In this document: positions 5,559-9,984 of the stretch, one piece after another
Layout of the letters: each line of letters opens with the position of its first letter
Position numbering within the stretch: the stretch's first letter is position 1
Assembly (NCBI GenBank): GCA_016882585.1
Contig: VGPP01000056.1
Span: 1-9,984 of the forward strand
From: Cyanobacteria bacterium M_surface_7_m2_037
GTDB lineage: Bacteria; Cyanobacteriota; Cyanobacteriia; PCC-6307; Cyanobiaceae
Length of the DNA stretch: 9,984 nucleotides
Reading direction: 5' to 3'
The notes under the pieces: generated by a model
Seen by the model: the letters and a program-made list of their open reading frames with translations, nothing else
What the model was told of the DNA's origin: nothing
Databases searched by the model: none
Made by a program: the position numbers and the translations under genes

Positions 5559-5891
5559 ATGGTCATGTTCGCTGCTGATCTGCGTCGTGCCTTGATTTCG
5601 CTGGTCTTTGTCACTTCAGCTGCGCTGATGGCCCCGGCTTGGTCGGCTGCCCAGGGTGCCCGTGTGGAAGTCACCGTGAACGGCATGGTGTGCTCCTTCT
5701 GCGCCCGAGGCATTGAGCGGAACTTGCGGCGTCTGGCGCTCACGCAGGCTGTTGTGGTGGATCTCAAGCAGCACAGGGTCACGATCAATGTGAAACCTGG
5801 GGCGGTGGTGGATGATCAGCAGATCCGCAAAGCGATCCGGGATTCTGGTTTTGATGTGCGCGAAATTCGCACCATCAATCCCGTTCCCTGA
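5559..5891 (+). CDS. Periplasmic MerP-like heavy-metal-associated (HMA) protein
   Basis: A 110-residue exported metal-binding protein. Residues 1-31 are a signal peptide ending in an A-W-S-A-type site. The remainder is a single HMA domain (ferredoxin-like fold) with GMVCSFC at 42-48 (metal ligands C45 and C48), then ARGIERNL, the central strand VVVDLKQHRVTINV, and a C-terminal DSGFDVREI. This is the layout of MerP, which shuttles the metal to MerT. The start is uncertain: ATGs at 5529, 5559 and 5565 are in frame. I prefer 5559 because it gives a compact signal peptide, with AGGAAGGG 14 nt upstream as a possible, rather distant, Shine-Dalgarno. It is divergent from the MerT-like gene and its last 17 bases overlap the 3' end of the QueD-family gene. 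Confidence 0.75.
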   Translation: MVMFAADLRRALISLVFVTSAALMAPAWSAAQGARVEVTVNGMVCSFCARGIERNLRRLALTQAVVVDLKQHRVTINVKPGAVVDDQQIRKAIRDSGFDVREIRTINPVP

Positions 5892-6342
5892 ACCACTCCG
5901 GCACGGCTTCGAAGCTGGCGGCGTTCTTCTCGTTTTCACGCGCTTCCACTTTCCAGCAGCAGCTGCGGCCTGCCTCGCGCTGTTCCAGCAACTGATTGGC
6001 CCACTGCCACACCAGCTTGGCGCTGGCCTCCATGCCCACGTTGTCCATCACCCGTAGGTCGAGGGCGCCTTGTGAGTGCAGGGCCTGCCATTGCTCCAGC
6101 AGGGGATCATCGGCATTCACCAGGAAGGTGTGGTCGAACTGAAGCGCCAGGCGCTCCTGCAGGGCGGCCAGGCTGGAGAAATCCACCACGAAGCCGTGCA
6201 CATCCAGCTCCCTGGCCTGGAACCAGAGGGTGAAGCTGCGGCTGTAGCCGTGCACGAAGCGGCAGTGGCCGGGGTGGCGCCACTGGCGATGGCAGCAGGG
6301 GTAGCCGCTGAAGGTCTTCGAGCAGGTGAAGGCGGCGCTCAT
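5875..6342 (-). CDS. 6-pyruvoyl-tetrahydropterin synthase/QueD-family protein, divergent
   Basis: A 155-residue protein of the T-fold family that includes QueD (6-carboxytetrahydropterin synthase, queuosine/7-deazapurine pathway) and PTPS. Family features in order: a Cys/His-rich N-terminus (FSGYPCCHRQWRHPGHC, 11-27), VHGYS (30-34) in place of the usual HGHxY, VVDF (52-55), the FDH motif (69-71) with the NADDPLL segment, GMEASA (103-108) where the substrate-binding PTxE is expected, and the late Glu of KVEARENEKNAASF (131-144). The second zinc-ligand His of HGH appears replaced by Tyr, so zinc may be held by one of the extra Cys/His residues or activity may be altered. The ATG at 6340-6342 starts 49 bp from the divergent HisIE. 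Queuosine-related activity is uncertain; family membership is reasonably sure. Confidence 0.7.
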   Translation of the reverse strand: MSAAFTCSKTFSGYPCCHRQWRHPGHCRFVHGYSRSFTLWFQARELDVHGFVVDFSSLAALQERLALQFDHTFLVNADDPLLEQWQALHSQGALDLRVMDNVGMEASAKLVWQWANQLLEQREAGRSCCWKVEARENEKNAASFEAVPEWFRERD

Positions 6343-6391
6343 GCCCAGGCCTGGGTTGGGGTCGGTCGGTGTTGCGGGAGAATCGGTGGAG

Positions 6392-7087
6392 ATGGATCGG
6401 CAGCCCTTGCAGGCATCATTTCAGCTCCCGGATCCCGCCCTGATCGGCTCCCTCCGGTTTAACGACGCCGGCCTGATCCCCGCAGTAGCGCAGGACTGGC
6501 TCGATGGCGCCGTGCTGATGGTGGCCTGGATGAACACTGAGGCGATCGAGCGCACCCTTGCCACCGGCGAGGTGCATTACTGGAGCCGCTCCCGCCAGGA
6601 GCTCTGGCACAAAGGTGCCACCAGCGGCCACACCCAGAGCCTGCGGGGCCTCCGCTACGACTGCGATGCCGATGTGCTGTTGCTCACGATCGAGCAGCGC
6701 GGCGATGTGGCTTGTCACACCGGCGCCCGCAGCTGCTTTTACGACGATGGCCCCGCACCCACTGCCGGTGGTGCCAGCGCCGCTGCGCCCCCAGCCGATG
6801 TGTGCACCGAGCTGATGCGGGTGATCGAGGGCCGCCGCGATCATCCCGAGCCCGGCAGCTACACGAACAAGCTGCTCGAAGGGGGCGACAATCGCATCCT
6901 CAAAAAGATCGGCGAGGAGAGCGCCGAATTCGTGATGGCCTGCAAGGACAACAACGCCGCTGAGATCGCTGGCGAAGCGGCTGACATCGTGTTTCACCTG
7001 CAGGTGGCCCTGGCTCACCACGGCGTCAGCTGGCGTGAGGTGCAGCAGGTGCTGGCCCATCGCCGCGGTGCCCCAAGGCGCGAGTGA
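6392..7087 (+). CDS. hisIE: Bifunctional HisIE (PR-AMP cyclohydrolase / PR-ATP pyrophosphatase)
   Basis: A 231-residue fusion catalysing steps 2 and 3 of histidine biosynthesis in the cytoplasm: HisE hydrolyses PR-ATP to PR-AMP and HisI opens the purine ring to give ProFAR. The HisI domain (about 20-120) has VAWMN, the signature WSRSRQELWHKGATSGH (64-80), the metal site YDCDAD (89-94) and CHTGARSCF (108-116). A Pro/Ala-rich linker (about 120-136) leads to the HisE domain (about 137-227) with GEESAEFVMA (174-183) and the acidic EAADIVFHL (195-203). I chose the ATG at 6392; GGGAG lies 11 nt upstream. A GTG at 6386 with 5-nt spacing is an alternative. Its 3' end is convergent with the efflux operon, only 5 bp between stops. 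Confidence 0.95.
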   Translation: MDRQPLQASFQLPDPALIGSLRFNDAGLIPAVAQDWLDGAVLMVAWMNTEAIERTLATGEVHYWSRSRQELWHKGATSGHTQSLRGLRYDCDADVLLLTIEQRGDVACHTGARSCFYDDGPAPTAGGASAAAPPADVCTELMRVIEGRRDHPEPGSYTNKLLEGGDNRILKKIGEESAEFVMACKDNNAAEIAGEAADIVFHLQVALAHHGVSWREVQQVLAHRRGAPRRE

Positions 7088-7092
7088 GTCGC

Positions 7093-8202
7093 TCAGCGTT
7101 TGAGCTGCACCGGGCTGCCATGGCGAAGCCCCATGCTGCCGCTGAGAATCACGCGGTCGTTGGCGTTGATGCCGGATAGAACCGGGTAAACGTCTCCCTG
7201 CAGCGGCCCCAGGCTGACCGGTTTCTGCAGGGCGAGCAGGGTGCCTTTCGGCAGCCGGCGCAGGGCGGCCAGATCAGCCTTGCCGGGATCTCGCTCCAAG
7301 TCTTGGAGGGTGCCCAGCACAAACACGAAGTTCTGGCCGAAGCTGCGGGTGACAGCGCCAAACGGCACGGCCCATTGGCGCTCAGCCCCGAGGATCACGC
7401 GGGTGCGCAGGCGTTGGCCGTTGCGCAGCAGCCCCTGCGGGTTGGCGATGGCGGCCTTGGCCAGCAGTGTTTGGCTGGCGTTGTTCACGCCCGGATCGAT
7501 CAGGTTGATCCGCCCTTCGGCTACGGGGCGTGGGTTGATGCCATCGAGCAGCTGCACCCGCTGTCCCTTGGCCACCGCATTGGCCTGGTTGGCGGGAATA
7601 TCGATGCGGGCCTGCAGTTGGTTGTTGCGGATGATGCGGCTGAAGGGTGTGCCGGCCTGCACCACATCGCCGGGCTTGATCGTCACATCGCCCATCACCC
7701 CGCTGATCGGGGCGCGCACGTCTTTGTAGGCCAGATCGGCCTGTTTTGCCCGCAGGGCCTGCTGGGAGCCGATCGCCTTGGCCCGCACCTCATCGCGTTG
7801 CAGCGCGGTGGCGGCCCCCTGGCTCACCAGCCCTGAGAAGCGCTGATAGGCGATGGCATCGGTTTCGGCGGTGGCCCGCAGGGCCGCCACATCAGCCCTC
7901 AGCTGGGTTTGATCCAGCACCACCAGCATCTGCCCAGCGCGAACGCTGTCGCCGCCTTGCACCAGCACCTGCTGCACCCGCCCGCCGGCCTGGGCGGCCA
8001 GCTCGATCTCCTTGGTGGCTTCGAGGCTGCTCACCGTGTCGAGGCTGCGCACGAAGGCTTCCTGGCGCGGGCGCTCCGCCTGCACGGTGATCGGTGGCCT
8101 GGCTCCAGGCTGGCTGCAACCGGCCACCAGGCTGGCCAGCACAGCGGTTGGGATGGCCAGTTTCAGGCCGCTTGGCATTGCGAGGCTGTTGGGTTCAGTC
8201 AT
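7093..8202 (-). CDS. RND efflux membrane fusion protein (periplasmic adaptor lipoprotein)
   Basis: A 369-residue HlyD/AcrA-type adaptor that links an inner-membrane RND pump to an outer-membrane channel. The N-terminus has a lipoprotein signal with lipobox VAGC (C29). Then come a barrel-sandwich/lipoyl half (AAQAGGRVQQVLVQGGDSVRAGQ, about 70-95), an Ala/Gln-rich alpha-hairpin (about 100-155), the second lipoyl half (DVRAPISGVMGDVTIKPGDVV, about 160-185), beta-barrel and membrane-proximal domains, ending GLRHGSPVQLKR. The ATG at 8200-8202 is selected because GGAGG stands 5 nt upstream and because it overlaps the pump's stop as ATGACTGA. An ATG at 8212-8214 is a less likely start. It is distal to the pump gene in the operon. 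No outer-membrane factor gene is in the window; the substrate is unknown. Confidence 0.9.
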   Translation of the reverse strand: MTEPNSLAMPSGLKLAIPTAVLASLVAGCSQPGARPPITVQAERPRQEAFVRSLDTVSSLEATKEIELAAQAGGRVQQVLVQGGDSVRAGQMLVVLDQTQLRADVAALRATAETDAIAYQRFSGLVSQGAATALQRDEVRAKAIGSQQALRAKQADLAYKDVRAPISGVMGDVTIKPGDVVQAGTPFSRIIRNNQLQARIDIPANQANAVAKGQRVQLLDGINPRPVAEGRINLIDPGVNNASQTLLAKAAIANPQGLLRNGQRLRTRVILGAERQWAVPFGAVTRSFGQNFVFVLGTLQDLERDPGKADLAALRRLPKGTLLALQKPVSLGPLQGDVYPVLSGINANDRVILSGSMGLRHGSPVQLKR

Positions 8203-9984
8203 GCTGGCCTCCATGCAGGCGGCGCTGGGGTCGTGCCAGCTCCCATCCCTTGATCAGGCGGTAGACCCCCGGCACCACAAACAGGCTCAACACCGTGGCT
8301 ACCAGCAGCCCGGAAAACACCACGGTGCCGATGCTGATGCGGCTGCTGGCGCTGGCACCACTGGCCAGCAGCAGTGGGAGAAAGCCCGCCAATGAGGAGA
8401 TGGCGGTGAGCAGGATCGGCCGCAGACGGCTGATCGAGGCTTCGCGGATGGCGGCATCCAGCGGCAGGCCTTCGCGCAGCCTTTGATTGGCAAATTCCAC
8501 GATCAAGATGCCGTTCTTGGCGGCGAGGGCCACGAGCACCAGCAGCCCCATCTGGCCGTACACGTCGAGCGGCAGGCCCCGCAGAATCAGGCCCGCCACG
8601 GCGCCCAGCAGTGCCAGCGGCACCGTGATCAGGATGATCAGCGGGTCGAGCAGGTTTTCGTAGAGGGCGCCTAGCAGCAGGCCCATCACCAGCACCGCCA
8701 GGGCAAAGGCCCGGATGCTGCCGCCACCGGCCTGCCGCTCCTCGCGGGCCAGGCCGGCCCAGGCCAGCTCCACATTGCTGCCGCCCTGCTGGCGCTGGAT
8801 CTGCTCCAGCGTGGCCATCGCCTCACCGGTGCTCACGCCTGGAGCTGGCAGGGCCTGGATCGTGATCGAGCGCACCAGGCGGCTGTGGTTGATCACGCTG
8901 GGCCCGGTGGAGGGCACCACCTGCACCACCTGGCCGATGGGGATCAGCTTTTCGCTGCGGTTGCGCACCTGCAGCGCCAGCACGTCGTTCACATCGCGGC
9001 GGCCCTGGCCGTCCAGCTGCACGATCACGCGCCGCACCTGGTCGCCTTCAAAGCTGTCGTTCACATAGGTGCTGCCGAAGCTGGCCTGCAGGGTGGCCAC
9101 CAGCTCATCGAGATCCACGCCCAAGGAGGCGAGCTGCAGGCGATCCGGTTCGAGCCGCAACACCGGTGAATCGGCATTGAAGCGGGTGGAGACCCGGGTG
9201 AAGCGTCCGCTGGCATTGGCGCCCTGGATGAAGCGCTGGGCCTGCTGGGCGAATTGCTGAATGTTGAGCTGGCCATTGCTGGTGTCGAGCAGTTCCAGCT
9301 CCAGCCCCCCTTCGCTGCTGAAGCCGCGCACGGTGGGGGCTTCGCTCAGCATCACCACCGCCCCTTTCACGCGCTGCATCAGCTGGCGGTTGAGCCGTTG
9401 GGCCACTGCGGCGGTGGAGGGTTGACCGTCGCCGCGTTGGCCGATCGGCTGGAGCCGCACGAAGAAGATCCCTTTGTTGGCGCTGCTGTCGCCGAAGGAG
9501 CGGCCGGCGTAGAAGTTGGCGCTGCGCAGGGCCGGCTCTGCCGCCAGCGTGCTGCGCACCTGCTCCATCACCACCTGGGTGCGCTGCAGCGCGGAGCCCT
9601 CGGGCAGCACCACCACCCCGCGCAGCTGGCCGTTGTCTTCCTGGGGGATGAAGGCGCTGGGCCGCAGGCTGAGGCCCACGGCGGCGAGCACCAGGCCAAG
9701 GGCCAGGGCGATCAGCAGGCGCCCCCGGTGCTGCAGGCTCCGGTCGAGCCAGCGGCCATAGGGCCGCTCCAGCGATTCCAGCCAGCGGCGTGGAGGATCA
9801 ATCCAGCGCAATAGCCAGGCGGGTTCGCGCTGCTCCGCATGCAGGATGCGGCTCGCCGCCACCGGCGTGAAGCTGATCGCATTGAACGTGGACACCACAA
9901 TCGTGGCGCCGATGGTGATGGCAATCGGGGCGTAGAGCCGGCCCACGCTGCCCTGCATGCCGAGCACTGGGATGAACACCACCA
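8195..9984 (-). CDS. RND (HAE1-like) multidrug efflux pump, C-terminal part
   Basis: About 595 C-terminal residues of a roughly 1,000-residue proton-driven inner-membrane pump; the frame is open at the right edge, so the N-terminal half is missing. The visible part starts in the segment equivalent to AcrB AVFIPMAFFGG (here VFIPVLGMQG). It then has TM7 (about 88-107), the second periplasmic porter domain opening with FIPQEDNGQLRG (about 111-122), and the TM8-TM12 bundle. Lys489 of AAKNGILIVEF corresponds to the relay Lys940 of AcrB, and SRLRPILLTAISSLAGFLPLLL follows. These motifs are of the hydrophobe/amphiphile (HAE1) type rather than the metal CusA type. The TM4 Asp pair lies outside the window. 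The C-terminus (HGGQHD) overlaps the adaptor start by 8 nt. The order pump-then-adaptor is the reverse of the usual acrAB arrangement. Confidence 0.92.
   Translation of the reverse strand, partial: VVFIPVLGMQGSVGRLYAPIAITIGATIVVSTFNAISFTPVAASRILHAEQREPAWLLRWIDPPRRWLESLERPYGRWLDRSLQHRGRLLIALALGLVLAAVGLSLRPSAFIPQEDNGQLRGVVVLPEGSALQRTQVVMEQVRSTLAAEPALRSANFYAGRSFGDSSANKGIFFVRLQPIGQRGDGQPSTAAVAQRLNRQLMQRVKGAVVMLSEAPTVRGFSSEGGLELELLDTSNGQLNIQQFAQQAQRFIQGANASGRFTRVSTRFNADSPVLRLEPDRLQLASLGVDLDELVATLQASFGSTYVNDSFEGDQVRRVIVQLDGQGRRDVNDVLALQVRNRSEKLIPIGQVVQVVPSTGPSVINHSRLVRSITIQALPAPGVSTGEAMATLEQIQRQQGGSNVELAWAGLAREERQAGGGSIRAFALAVLVMGLLLGALYENLLDPLIILITVPLALLGAVAGLILRGLPLDVYGQMGLLVLVALAAKNGILIVEFANQRLREGLPLDAAIREASISRLRPILLTAISSLAGFLPLLLASGASASSRISIGTVVFSGLLVATVLSLFVVPGVYRLIKGWELARPQRRLHGGQHD
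8208..8212 (-). promoter_or_regulatory. Shine-Dalgarno for the membrane fusion protein
   Basis: GGAGG on the minus strand, 5 nt before the ATG at 8200-8202, inside the last codons of the pump gene. It decides the start and supports translation of both genes from one mRNA. Confidence 0.7.

Noticed and set aside
4396..5891. Calling a true mer (mercury resistance) operon
   Set aside because: MerT- and MerP-like folds are present, but no MerA or MerB; identity to classical Mer proteins is low and the substrate cannot be read from sequence.
6416..7060. 214-codon open frame antisense to HisIE
   Set aside because: Shadow of an unambiguous enzyme gene.
9254..9814. 186-codon plus-strand open frame within the RND gene
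   Set aside because: Shadow of the pump; the His/Gln/Ala-rich translation is a typical reverse-strand artefact.
8195..9984. RND pump as a CusA-type metal exporter linked to the metal genes
   Set aside because: The visible motifs (AAKNGILIVEF, FIPQEDNG) match HAE1 drug pumps better than the heavy-metal HME group, and two unrelated genes separate it from the metal cluster.

Overview
The window looks like a piece of a high-GC picocyanobacterial chromosome (Synechococcus/Cyanobium type). This is inferred from an SLH-domain OprB-type porin of the kind typical of that group, two DUF3721-type small proteins, a short RTX-repeat protein, a fused HisIE and a QueD-family protein. I see no rRNA, tRNA, CRISPR array, transposase or phage gene.

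Layout. Positions 1-329 hold no convincing complete gene. At 330-1958 (+) lies an SLH/OprB porin cut in two by one in-frame TAG at 1350-1352; the same frame continues to a normal C-terminus. Then come a terminator-like hairpin, a tiny minus-strand gene for a secreted peptide (1996-2196), a second hairpin and an RTX-type calcium-binding protein (2283-2885, -). From 3846 down to 3022 on the minus strand three very small genes lie almost end to end: a secreted DUF3721 protein, a Gly-every-fifth-residue repeat protein with a C-terminal DUF3721 domain, and a tiny secreted Gln/Ser-rich peptide. They are divergent from a MerR-family metal regulator (3952-4368, +).

Next is a set resembling the transport half of a mercury operon: a His-loop outer-membrane beta-barrel candidate (4396-5118, -), overlapped ATGA by a MerT-like three-helix membrane protein (5115-5513, -), and, divergent by only about 45 bp, a periplasmic MerP-like HMA protein with GMVCSFC (5559-5891, +). 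No mercuric reductase (MerA) is present. Together with the MerR regulator and the Cys/His/Met-rich DUF3721 proteins this looks like a multi-compartment soft-metal handling locus, and it is the best candidate here for a poorly described system.

The right part holds a divergent QueD-family protein (5875-6342, -), HisIE of histidine biosynthesis (6392-7087, +) and an RND efflux operon on the minus strand: the C-terminal ~595 residues of an HAE1-like pump (8195 to the right edge), followed by its lipoprotein membrane fusion protein (7093-8202), coupled by an ATGACTGA overlap.

Assignments rest on motif reading only; no database search was possible.
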